A stretch of 51,562 nt of DNA, taken from contig DUPM01000032.1 of assembly GCA_012838315.1 (NCBI GenBank), positions 1 through 51,562 on the forward strand, given 5' to 3'. The translations under genes and the position numbers were made by a program. A model generated the notes under the pieces. It had not been told where the DNA came from. It did not search any database and saw only the letters and a program-made list of their open reading frames with translations. The DNA is from Clostridiaceae bacterium. GTDB taxonomy: Bacteria; Bacillota; Clostridia; Saccharofermentanales; Saccharofermentanaceae. Shown in pieces: positions 35,297-43,687 of the stretch (position 1 is the stretch's first letter; every line of letters begins with the position of its first letter).

Positions 35297-36362
35297 GAGA
35301 AGGGAAGAGCTGTATCAATGTTGCGTCAGCAAACGAGCATCTGTAGTATTGGAAGCCGCAATCGCAGCCCCTATTTTCATCTCAGTGATAGCGATAATTC
35401 TTATTGCGGTAAATCTTGTGAGAACAGAAGTTATTTTTACCCATGCTGTGGATCAAGTATCAAATGAGTTGAGCTTGGCCTTCCCGGTTATGGATGCCGG
35501 AGCAATGGCAATTGACTCTTCAATTGAAGCAATATGCGCTTTTGCCGGCGAATCCGAAGAAGAGAACGGAGAAGCCGGGCATATGAGCACATTGTTGGAG
35601 AATGCCGGTAACGTAACCGGTATAATAACCGCTGTGTTCAACCATTTGGACATCAACTTGGAGGATATTGTTTCAACCGCGATATTCGGTGAGTATGTGA
35701 AAACAAGGATTGAATCTGAGTTTGAGAGGCTTGGCGAGAATAATCTTATTGTTGATCCTATAGAGGATATTAGCGTGTATCTCGACTTTAACAAAATTGC
35801 ACATGTATTGAATATCAGGGTATACTACAAACTCGTTTCGCCATTTGGTTCGAAGGAGAAGATGATTGCTACGAGCGCTGCGGTGTACGGCGAGTTGTTT
35901 TATGACATTCTTGAAAATGGTGATTCGCAGAAAAATTCAAAAATCTGGGACGAGACAAATTTTAACCGAGGCATCTACTTCAGAAATGAATTTGGCGCGA
36001 ACTTGCCCTTTTCATATCCTGTCATAGCGGGTTGGAACAATGGGACGGCAACATCTATAAAGAGTGTGGATCTGACTGCACCCACCTACGAATCCGATGA
36101 AGAAATAGTGGATAAGATAAGCAGGCATATAGATGAATTAGCGGGTTTTTCCGGTACGGAGGAGCCGTGGGGACAAGACAAAATCAGTATCGATGAATCT
36201 GATATTTCCTCAAGAGAGCTTATAGTGATTATTCCCGAAAATACGCCTGAGGACAGGAGGTGCGTTCTTGAAGAATGTATTAGCGTGGCGGAGGAGAAAG
36301 GGATTGTTCTTATAATAGAAACATTCGGAGTCTCAGAAAAATACTCTGAATTGCAAACTTAA
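35280..36362 (+). CDS. TadE-like pseudopilin protein
   Basis: 360 residues from the ATG at 35280, six bases after GGAGG; upstream in-frame ATGs at 35262 and 35274 lack spacing. The N-terminal segment RASVVLEAAIAAPIFISVIAIILIAVNL has the Glu-5-type TadE/pilin layout. The C-terminal half (FNRGIYFRNEFG, IKSVDLTAPTY, ELIVIIPENTPED) resembles conserved parts of clostridial Tad-cluster proteins. It overlaps the previous gene by 17 nt. Likely processed or anchored in the membrane; function unknown. Confidence 0.7.
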   Translation: MIYTSKRREELYQCCVSKRASVVLEAAIAAPIFISVIAIILIAVNLVRTEVIFTHAVDQVSNELSLAFPVMDAGAMAIDSSIEAICAFAGESEEENGEAGHMSTLLENAGNVTGIITAVFNHLDINLEDIVSTAIFGEYVKTRIESEFERLGENNLIVDPIEDISVYLDFNKIAHVLNIRVYYKLVSPFGSKEKMIATSAAVYGELFYDILENGDSQKNSKIWDETNFNRGIYFRNEFGANLPFSYPVIAGWNNGTATSIKSVDLTAPTYESDEEIVDKISRHIDELAGFSGTEEPWGQDKISIDESDISSRELIVIIPENTPEDRRCVLEECISVAEEKGIVLIIETFGVSEKYSELQT

Positions 36363-36457
36363 ACGAGAGTGATATCCCAAGTATTTGATTAATATCGTCG
36401 AAAGATGCTAATTGGTTTGAAAGTATGTCATTGATTCGGGTCAAGGAGTGAGGCTGA

Positions 36458-36508
36458 ATGTTGACATTTGAAGTATCAAGGATTGTAACCTTAAGTCTCT
36501 TGCGGTAA
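36458..36508 (+). CDS. possible 16-residue leader ORF
   Basis: MLTFEVSRIVTLSLLR, preceded by AAGGAG (36443-36448) with 9-nt spacing. It lies in the 190-nt gap between the TadE-like gene and the next small gene and its stop overlaps a candidate -10. Only the good ribosome site supports it; it may be chance. Confidence 0.25.
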   Translation: MLTFEVSRIVTLSLLR

Positions 36509-36511
36509 TAT
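36483..36511 (+). promoter_or_regulatory. candidate promoter for the small membrane gene, yerC and secA
   Basis: TTGTAA (36483-36488), 17-nt spacer, TAATAT (36506-36511), 42 nt ahead of the TTG start. Confidence 0.4.
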
Positions 36512-36552
36512 ATGTATGTTTGTTTTGTGAGATAAATTTACGGAGGTATGCC

Positions 36553-36795
36553 TTGAGACAAGCCAAAAACAAAGTTCGGATGCCTGCATATATGAGATCA
36601 GGTTATGTCGAGAGTCAAAATGACGCTGAACTGAGTGTCGGCGATGTATTACGAAAAGCCAACAGACGTTTGATTGTTCGCCAAATTATATGGGTTGCAT
36701 TTTATTTATTGATCATAGGAGCCTTAATATACGGCTTTCTTTCGGGCAATTTTGAAAAAGCGACGGACTATATTATTGATTTATTTATAAAATAG
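36553..36795 (+). CDS. small single-span membrane protein
   Basis: 80 residues from TTG at 36553, six bases after CGGAGG; the frame opens earlier but without a ribosome site. A basic cytoplasmic half (RQAKNKVRMPAYMRSGY, VLRKANRRLIVRQ) is followed by one membrane helix (IIWVAFYLLIIGALIYGFL) and a short acidic end. Not recognised. It lies just before yerC and secA, 15 nt from the former, and may be co-transcribed. Confidence 0.65.
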   Translation: MRQAKNKVRMPAYMRSGYVESQNDAELSVGDVLRKANRRLIVRQIIWVAFYLLIIGALIYGFLSGNFEKATDYIIDLFIK

Positions 36796-36809
36796 CTACG
36801 AGGATGCAG

Positions 36810-37130
36810 ATGAAAGACAAATGGAAGGATTCAACTACGGATATATTGTGCGATGCAATATTATCGCTTCAGTCTCGAGAGGAGTGTTATCAACTTTTCG
36901 AGGATCTTTGTACTGTATCAGAGATTAAGTCTTTGGCACAGCGTCTTCATATCGCATCTTTACTATCTAAGGGGTATACCTATTCTGATATTTCTGTTGC
37001 GACCGGTGTCAGTACCGCTACCATCAGTCGTGTCAATCGTTGTCTGGAATACGGAGCCGATGGCTATAAAAGTGTGCTATCTAAAATCGACGATAATAAA
37101 AATAATACTAATATTAAAGGGGATAAATAA
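36810..37130 (+). CDS. yerC: YerC/YecD-family TrpR-like regulator
   Basis: 106 residues. TrpR-type helix-turn-helix: EIKSLAQRLHIASLLSKGYTYSDISVATGVSTATISRVNRCLEYGADGYK. The ATG at 36810 is six bases from ACGAGG, better than the one at 36804. The YerC family controls unknown targets; several Bacillota carry it next to other housekeeping genes. Its stop overlaps the secA start by one base (TAATG). Confidence 0.88.
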   Translation: MKDKWKDSTTDILCDAILSLQSREECYQLFEDLCTVSEIKSLAQRLHIASLLSKGYTYSDISVATGVSTATISRVNRCLEYGADGYKSVLSKIDDNKNNTNIKGDK

Positions 37131-39925
37131 TGAGTTTAATTACCAAAATCTTCGGAACGCATAGTTCACATGAAATCAAGAGGATTATGCCGATTGTTCA
37201 AAAAGTGGAGAGCTTAAGTGATCATTTTGAGGCAATGTCAGAGTCTGAGCTTAAGCAGATGACTCCCAAATTGAAGGCAAGACTTGATTCCGGAGAGACT
37301 TTGGATGATATCCTTCCGGAAGCTTTTGCTACGGTTCGAGAGGCCTCCGTTCGAGTTCTCGGAATGAAACCTTATCAGGTTCAGGTCATTGGCGGAATTA
37401 TTCTCCATCAAGGTCGTATCGCTGAAATGAAAACCGGTGAAGGTAAGACTTTAGTTGCGACGATGCCGGTTTATCTCAATGCTTTGACGGGTAAAGGCGT
37501 TCACGTTGTTACCGTTAATGATTATCTGGCCAAACGTGATAGTGAGTGGATGGGCAAGATTTATCGCTATCTTGGCTTATCGGTGGGTTTGATTGTTCAT
37601 GACTTAAAGAATGAACAAAGACGTGCTTCATACAATAGCGATATCACTTATGGCACAAATAATGAATTTGGTTTTGACTATTTGCGTGACAACATGGTTG
37701 ATCGCAAAGAAAAAATGGTTCAACGAGATTTGAATTTTGCTATCGTCGATGAAGTAGACAGTATTTTGATTGACGAAGCGCGAACACCATTAATTATTTC
37801 AGGCATCGGAGAAGCATCATCAGAGAACTATGTTCGTGCGGACCGATTTGTGAAGGGACTTAAGAAATTCGTTGTTGTAGAAACCGATGACAAGATCGAT
37901 ATGGATCAAATTGTCGGTGATTGTGATTATGTCGTTGATGAGAAAGCTAAGTCTGCTGTGTTGACGGCTAACGGTGTCGCCAAGGCTGAAAAGCACTTTA
38001 ACGTTTCCAACCTTTCTGACCCGGATAATTTCGATTTGCAACATTATATTAATAACGCGCTAAAAGCAAACGGCACAATGGAGAGAGATCAGAAGTACGT
38101 TGTTGCAGACGAAGAAGTTGTTATCGTTGATGAATTTACCGGGCGACTCATGCAAGGGCGTCGTTTCAGCGATGGGTTACATCAAGCCATTGAGGCCAAG
38201 GAAGGTGTTAAGGTTGAAAACGAGAGCAAAACTCTCGCAACCATCACATTTCAGAACTACTTCAGAATGTATCGTAAACTCTCCGGAATGACCGGTACGG
38301 CATATACAGAGGAATCCGAATTCCGTTCAATTTATAACCTGGATGTCATTCAGATTCCAACTAACCGACCTTTGGTTCGCGAAGATGAGCCGGATGCGGT
38401 TTTCAAAAGTCAAAAGGGCAAGATAGCCGCTGTGCTCAATACTGTTATTGAAGCGAACAAGAAAGGCCAGCCGGTCCTGGTTGGTACTGTCAATGTCGAC
38501 AAGTCCGAGCTGTTCTCGAAAGTTTTTTCAAAGGCCGGAATAAAGCATAGCGTTCTCAACGCCAAGAATCACTTAAGAGAGGCCGAAATTGTTGCTCAGG
38601 CCGGTCGTTTCGGTTCCGTTACGATTGCTACTAACATGGCTGGACGCGGTACTGATATTTTGCTCGGAGGTAATCCTGAGTATATGGCGAAGCAGGAAAT
38701 GCGAAAGCTTGGCTACTCAGATGAATTGATTGATGCGTCAACGGCTCACAATGAGACTGATGATGAGGTTATTCTTGAAGCGCGCCGACGGTTTGCCGTT
38801 CTTGAAGCGGATTTTAAGAAGCAAACAACTGAAGAGGCGAAGAAAGTGATTGAGGCCGGCGGACTTTTGATTATCGGTACAGAGCGTCACGAGTCTCGTC
38901 GAATTGACAATCAATTGATGGGGCGTTCTGGTCGCCAAGGCGATCCCGGAAGAACGAAGTTTTTTCTTGCTCTAGATGACGACCTTATGCGTCTATTTGG
39001 TGGAGATCGCTCTAATGCGCTATTTAATAAGCTTGGTGTTGATGACACTATGGAACTTCAATCCAAGATATTATCTTCGCAGATGGAATCTGCTCAGAAG
39101 AAGATAGAAGGATTGCATTTCAGTTCCAGAAAGCATGTCTTAGAGTATGACGATGTCATGAATGTTCAGCGAAATCTTACATACGATCAAAGAAGAAGAG
39201 TACTTCATGGTGAAGATATTCACGATACAATGATCAAAATGATTAAGAACGTTGCTTCTACCACTATTCGCTCTTACGCGCTGGACGGCAAGATTCAGCA
39301 GAACGAAGCCGTTGCTCTGGCAATCAAACTCAATGATTTGTTCGGCAATTTGCCGCTGGTAGAAGAAATCCGCGCTTCGTCGTCGGATGTGTTCAACTCT
39401 GATGACATTGAAGAAAAGCTCATTGATCAGTGTATGAAGTTGATCGAGTCAAAGGAAGCACTTGTCGGACACGATGTTTTCCGCGAAGCTGAACGTCAAA
39501 TTCTTCTCTATAATGTTGATCAAAAATGGATGGATCATATCGATGCAATGGATCAATTGCGAACGGCAATTGGCATGCAGAGTGTTGGACAGAAAGATCC
39601 GGTTCTTGAATATCGGATTGTTGGCTCCGAAATGTTTGAAGAGATGAACGGATCAATTCAAAATGATACGGTTCGTATGATTATGAGAGCCAATATCTCT
39701 CAAGAGCAGCGAATTGAAAATAAAAAGGCAGTTCGCAATGTCGTAGAAGGACATGGCTCGACGGCGGCACCGTCTGTAACTCCTAAGTCTGCAGCTCAAA
39801 ATCGTGCAGACCAACAAAGTGTCAGTGAACCGGTCAAAAGAGATTCGACGAAGGTTGGAAGGAATGATCCATGCTCTTGCGGCAGTGGGAAAAAGTATAA
39901 GAACTGTTGCGGGAAGGAGTCTTAA
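37130..39925 (+). CDS. secA: preprotein translocase ATPase SecA
   Basis: 931 residues, full length. NBD1 has Walker A MKTGEGKTLVATMP (near residue 100) and the DEVDSILIDEART box (~205); the peptide-binding domain, NBD2 (TNMAGRGTDILLGGNPEYM, RRIDNQLMGRSGRQGDPG) and helical scaffold follow. It ends with a zinc SEC-C motif [19 protein letters not shown]. It drives protein export through SecYEG. Confidence 0.98.
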   Translation: MSLITKIFGTHSSHEIKRIMPIVQKVESLSDHFEAMSESELKQMTPKLKARLDSGETLDDILPEAFATVREASVRVLGMKPYQVQVIGGIILHQGRIAEMKTGEGKTLVATMPVYLNALTGKGVHVVTVNDYLAKRDSEWMGKIYRYLGLSVGLIVHDLKNEQRRASYNSDITYGTNNEFGFDYLRDNMVDRKEKMVQRDLNFAIVDEVDSILIDEARTPLIISGIGEASSENYVRADRFVKGLKKFVVVETDDKIDMDQIVGDCDYVVDEKAKSAVLTANGVAKAEKHFNVSNLSDPDNFDLQHYINNALKANGTMERDQKYVVADEEVVIVDEFTGRLMQGRRFSDGLHQAIEAKEGVKVENESKTLATITFQNYFRMYRKLSGMTGTAYTEESEFRSIYNLDVIQIPTNRPLVREDEPDAVFKSQKGKIAAVLNTVIEANKKGQPVLVGTVNVDKSELFSKVFSKAGIKHSVLNAKNHLREAEIVAQAGRFGSVTIATNMAGRGTDILLGGNPEYMAKQEMRKLGYSDELIDASTAHNETDDEVILEARRRFAVLEADFKKQTTEEAKKVIEAGGLLIIGTERHESRRIDNQLMGRSGRQGDPGRTKFFLALDDDLMRLFGGDRSNALFNKLGVDDTMELQSKILSSQMESAQKKIEGLHFSSRKHVLEYDDVMNVQRNLTYDQRRRVLHGEDIHDTMIKMIKNVASTTIRSYALDGKIQQNEAVALAIKLNDLFGNLPLVEEIRASSSDVFNSDDIEEKLIDQCMKLIESKEALVGHDVFREAERQILLYNVDQKWMDHIDAMDQLRTAIGMQSVGQKDPVLEYRIVGSEMFEEMNGSIQNDTVRMIMRANISQEQRIENKKAVRNVVEGHGSTAAPSVTPKSAAQNRADQQSVSEPVKRDSTKVGRNDPCSCGSGKKYKNCCGKES

Positions 39926-40758
39926 TGGATTTTCAAAAGTATCTTGATAAGGTTGACGTGGCTTCGGATTCAATACGTATGCGTCTGAATTGTGTCCCTA
40001 AAATAGCAGTCATTCTGGGTTCTGGGCTTTCGGATATCATTAATCACTCAGATATTATTGCGGTCATTCCGTATTCAGATATTCCCGGTTTTCCGCTTAC
40101 AACGGTTAAAGGGCATGCCGGTCAGTTGGCCGTCATCAGCATTGGCGGGGTCAGCGTTTATGTCATGCAAGGTCGTTTTCATTATTATGAGGGATATGAC
40201 GAGTATGAAGTGACGTTCCCGATTCGTGTTCTGGCTGAATTAGGTGTTGAGACGTTGTTATTAACTAACTCCGCCGGTGGAATTGACCTCGAAATGACTC
40301 CGGGGATGCTGATGCTAATCACGGATCATTTTTCTTTCTATTGTCCCTCGCCTTTGCGCGGGCCAAACCTCGAGCGTTTTGGTACTCGTTTTCCGGACCA
40401 GACATTTATTTATACCGCAGAGTACGTAGAACGACTAAAAAGCATCGCTGATCGACTGGGCATTCCCTATAAAACCGGAGTGTATGCATATATGCGTGGT
40501 CCGCAGTATGAGACGCCGGCCGAAATCAATGCGCTGCGAATGATGGGTGCTTCGGCGGTCGGAATGTCCACCGTTCCGGAAGCCATTGTTGCTTCTCATT
40601 CAGGCATGAAAATTGCTGCGATTTCTTGTATATCTAATCTCGCAAGCGGCATGTCCGGTCAGGCGCTGACACATCAAGAAGTCGTTGAGACAGCAGCCTC
40701 AGTTGCCCAGAATACAATAAAGCTAATTTCGGCCTTTGTCTCTGAACTCAGCAAATAA
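39925..40758 (+). CDS. punA: purine nucleoside phosphorylase
   Basis: 277 residues from the ATG overlapping the secA stop (TAATG) with AAGGAG upstream. Class II trimeric PNP: VILGSGLSD (phosphate loop), GRFHYYEGY, TNSAGGID, GPQYETPAEI and MSTVPEAIVA, TCISNLASG-like ISCISNLASGM. It splits inosine, guanosine and deoxy forms; this class uses adenosine poorly. It stands beside a SAH/MTA deaminase whose product could yield inosine, which fits. Confidence 0.95.
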   Translation: MDFQKYLDKVDVASDSIRMRLNCVPKIAVILGSGLSDIINHSDIIAVIPYSDIPGFPLTTVKGHAGQLAVISIGGVSVYVMQGRFHYYEGYDEYEVTFPIRVLAELGVETLLLTNSAGGIDLEMTPGMLMLITDHFSFYCPSPLRGPNLERFGTRFPDQTFIYTAEYVERLKSIADRLGIPYKTGVYAYMRGPQYETPAEINALRMMGASAVGMSTVPEAIVASHSGMKIAAISCISNLASGMSGQALTHQEVVETAASVAQNTIKLISAFVSELSK

Positions 40759-40794
40759 CGTTGCCTACAGATGAGAATAGTCAGGAGTTTTAGT

Positions 40795-42057
40795 ATGAAC
40801 CATAAATATGACATTAAAGACATTCATTTGGCACCGAGCGGTCAACAAAAAATTGATTGGGCGTATCGCAACATGCCGGTTCTTCGTTCTATTGAGGAGC
40901 GTTTTATAGAGGAAAAACCCTTTGCCGGAAAAAGAATTGCGGTCAGTGTACACGTTGAGGCGAAGACAGCTTGTTTGGCAAGAGTTCTTAGGTCCGGTGG
41001 TGCAGATGTTTTTCTTACCGGATGTAATCCGCTTTCAACGCAGGATGATGTTGCTGCGGCATTAGTGGCAGACGGTATGAGCGTTTTTTGTGTTCATGGT
41101 GCGGATGAAGCTCTATACCATAAACATCTTCGAGATGCCCTGAGCATAGGCCCGGATATTATAATCGATGATGGCGGAGATTTTGCCGCTTTATTGCATA
41201 CCGGTGAGTCAGACAAGGCGGCGACGCTTTTAGGTGCATGTGAAGAGACGACGACGGGTGTTCACAGACTTCGAATTCTCGAAGAAGCTGGTAAACTATC
41301 GTATCCTGTTATTGCAGTCAATGATGCACAATGCAAACATCTTTTTGACAATCGATATGGTACAGGTCAGTCCGTATGGACCGCGATCATGGACACTACG
41401 AATCTTGTTGTGTCCGGTAAGACCGTCGTTGTAGCGGGTTTTGGGATGTGCGGTAAGGGCGTTGCGATGCGCGCCAAGGGGCTGGGTGCTCAAGTTATAA
41501 TTACAGAGATTGACCCTGTCAAGGCCGCGGAGGCTTTGATGGAAGGTTATTCTGTTATGACGATGGACCGCGCAGCAGAAATTGGAGATCTTTTCGTTAC
41601 GGTCACCGGTTGCAAAGATGTCATTGCAAAAAGACATTTTGAGATAATGAAGGATGGTGCCATCTGCTGTAACGCCGGTCATTTTGACGTTGAAGTCAAT
41701 ATCACTGAGTTGGAGAAAATTTCAATAACTAAATATGAAGCCAGACCAAACGTCATCGGATATACATTAAACAACAATAGAACTATATTTATTCTGGCGG
41801 AAGGCCGACTGGTTAATCTGGCATCCGGAGACGGTCATCCGGTTGAAATTATGGACATGAGTTTCTCGTTACAGGCGCTGAGTGCTGAATATGTTCTCAA
41901 GAATTACGCTTCTCTGGAAAGAAAAGTATATGATACTCCTAAAGAAATTGACGAGACAGTCGCGAATCTTTTTTTGAAGACGAAGGCGATTGGGATTGAT
42001 GCTTTGACCCCTGAACAACAAAAATATATCAGCAGTTGGTCGCTGGAGGGAGAATGA
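40795..42057 (+). CDS. ahcY: adenosylhomocysteinase-family hydrolase with HxExK motif (possible S-inosylhomocysteine hydrolase)
   Basis: 420 residues from ATG 40795, behind CAGGAG. Substrate domain with CEETTTGVHRL and DAQCKHLFDNRYGTGQSVW; NAD-binding domain VAGFGMCGKGVAMRAKGLGAQVIITEIDP; and NAGHFDVEVNI. At residues 53-57 the sequence is HVEAK, where typical bacterial and eukaryotic enzymes have H-x-T-x-E/Q; the H-x-E-x-K form is that of archaeal/thermophile-type enzymes, some of which prefer S-inosylhomocysteine. The ending is also archaeal-like. Its stop overlaps the deaminase start (ATGA). The hydrolase family is certain; inosyl preference is inferred. Confidence 0.92.
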   Translation: MNHKYDIKDIHLAPSGQQKIDWAYRNMPVLRSIEERFIEEKPFAGKRIAVSVHVEAKTACLARVLRSGGADVFLTGCNPLSTQDDVAAALVADGMSVFCVHGADEALYHKHLRDALSIGPDIIIDDGGDFAALLHTGESDKAATLLGACEETTTGVHRLRILEEAGKLSYPVIAVNDAQCKHLFDNRYGTGQSVWTAIMDTTNLVVSGKTVVVAGFGMCGKGVAMRAKGLGAQVIITEIDPVKAAEALMEGYSVMTMDRAAEIGDLFVTVTGCKDVIAKRHFEIMKDGAICCNAGHFDVEVNITELEKISITKYEARPNVIGYTLNNNRTIFILAEGRLVNLASGDGHPVEIMDMSFSLQALSAEYVLKNYASLERKVYDTPKEIDETVANLFLKTKAIGIDALTPEQQKYISSWSLEGE

Positions 42058-43376
42058 ATAAGTCCTCGTTATTTATTAACACATGCATTGTGACGCCCGA
42101 CTCTTTGGGTAATGTTCAATCAATGGAAAATGCACATATTGCCGTTGATCAAGGACTTATTAGCTATGTCGGTACGTCGCTCGATGAAGCACGAAGATCT
42201 CTTTCTGATCCGTCCTCTTCTGAGATGTTCGAGTGCAGAAACAAGCTTATTATGCCGACGTTTGCCAACGGTCACTCTCACTTGCCGATGACACTTTTAA
42301 AGAACTCTGCGGATGATTTGCCGCTTGAAGATTGGCTTTTCAATCATATCCTGCCTAGGGAAGATCATTTAACGCCGGACGACATTTATTATGGTTCTTT
42401 GCTTGGTATCGCGGAAATGATTCAATCCGGTATCGGCGCAACGGCGGATATGTATTTCATGGCGGAGAACACGGTCCGAGCAGCTTCTGAATCCGGATTC
42501 CGCATAAATCTATGCCATGACGGCAAGTACAAAAAAGACGATCGATGGTTTACTGATGAAAAAGGCTTTTCTGATTTCGTCAAGGAGTTGTCATCTTTCG
42601 ATTCTGAAATGATACGTCTTTCTTTGATGGTGCATTCGATATATCTGTACCCGGAATACATGTATCCCCAGCTTGCAGATATGGCGAAGGCACTCGATAC
42701 TTCTATTCATGTTCATATCAGCGAGACACGAGTCGAAGTTGAAAATGCGATTCGCAATTATGGACGTACACCTGTTGAGGCACTTCGCGATTTTGGGATT
42801 TTGGATCGGCCGTGCATTGGTGCTCATGGCGTTCACTTAAGCGATTCGGATCGGATTATTCTTGCCGAAAAAAATGTTACAATTGCACACAATCCTTCCA
42901 GCAATATGAAGCTGGCATCCGGCTTGTGCGATGTTCGTTCTCTCATTGAAGCAGGGGTGAACGTTTCTTTGGGCACGGACGGAAGTGCCAGCAACAACAA
43001 TCTCAACATGTTTCAGGAAATTCGACTGGCATCATTTATTGCAAAAATAGTCTGTAATGATGCGTCTTCGCTTAATGCCAAAGAGATTATTAATATGTCT
43101 ACACGTGCCGGCTATCGCAGCATGGGCTTTATGCGTTCTGGTACTCTCGAGGTAGGCATGAACGCGGATCTACAAGTCATTGATTTATTAAACCCCTCAA
43201 TCTGGCCCGTAGGTCAGCCGGAGTCGGCAATTGTGTATAGTGCGACTCCTTCATGTGTCGAGAGTGTGATGGTTGCCGGAAAGTTTCTCAAGTATAAAAA
43301 TGACATGACGACTATCGATCTTGATAAAATTCGTCATGAGACGATGGCGCGATCAAAACGAATTGCATGCGTCTGA
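42054..43376 (+). CDS. mtaD: 5-methylthioadenosine/S-adenosylhomocysteine deaminase (amidohydrolase family)
   Basis: 440 residues from ATG 42054, overlapping ahcY by 4 nt, with GGAGGGAG upstream. Metal and substrate motifs: NGHSHLPMTLLKNSADDLPLEDW (HxH), HVHISETRVEVEN, IGAHGVHLSD and SLGTDGSASNNNLNMFQEI. It deaminates SAH, MTA or adenosine to the inosyl compounds and ammonia. Together with the HxExK-type hydrolase it suggests SAH is first deaminated and then cleaved to homocysteine and inosine, which PunA could use. Confidence 0.9.
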   Translation: MNKSSLFINTCIVTPDSLGNVQSMENAHIAVDQGLISYVGTSLDEARRSLSDPSSSEMFECRNKLIMPTFANGHSHLPMTLLKNSADDLPLEDWLFNHILPREDHLTPDDIYYGSLLGIAEMIQSGIGATADMYFMAENTVRAASESGFRINLCHDGKYKKDDRWFTDEKGFSDFVKELSSFDSEMIRLSLMVHSIYLYPEYMYPQLADMAKALDTSIHVHISETRVEVENAIRNYGRTPVEALRDFGILDRPCIGAHGVHLSDSDRIILAEKNVTIAHNPSSNMKLASGLCDVRSLIEAGVNVSLGTDGSASNNNLNMFQEIRLASFIAKIVCNDASSLNAKEIINMSTRAGYRSMGFMRSGTLEVGMNADLQVIDLLNPSIWPVGQPESAIVYSATPSCVESVMVAGKFLKYKNDMTTIDLDKIRHETMARSKRIACV

Positions 43377-43384
43377 GCTCGGTC

Positions 43385-43413
43385 TTGACATGATTCTGAT
43401 AAATATGTATAGT
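43385..43413 (+). promoter_or_regulatory. promoter for tRNA-Thr
   Basis: TTGACA (43385-43390), 17-nt spacer, TATAGT (43408-43413), 24 nt before the tRNA. Confidence 0.85.
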
Positions 43414-43437
43414 TTTATTCGTGCCTGATCCGGAAAT

Positions 43438-43512
43438 GCCGATGTGGCTCAGGGGTAGAGCAATTCACTCGTAATGAATAGGTCGTGAGTTCGATTCTCA
43501 CCATCGGCTCCA
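43438..43512 (+). tRNA. tRNA-Thr (anticodon CGU), CCA encoded
   Basis: Acceptor GCCGATG/CATCGGC, discriminator T, CCA encoded; D arm GGCTCAGGGGTAGAGC, anticodon loop CTCGTAA with CGT, T loop TTCGATT. Confidence 0.97.
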
Positions 43513-43514
43513 TT

Positions 43515-43548
43515 AACCGCTAATGCGTTATGCGTTAGCGGTTTTTTT
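43515..43548 (+). terminator. intrinsic terminator of tRNA-Thr
   Basis: AACCGCTAA (43515-43523) pairs with TTAGCGGTT (43535-43543), extended by a short inner stem, then seven T. Confidence 0.9.
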
Positions 43549-43687
43549 ATACCGATGATTGGTTTAGGATGAAGGCTTTTGTCCATACATTGGCTCTTAC
43601 AGGGCCTTTTGCAAGATATTTTCGGGGCTTTTTGTCATCGTGTTTAATGATATAATTAATTATTCTATCTTGGGGATTAGGTATCAC

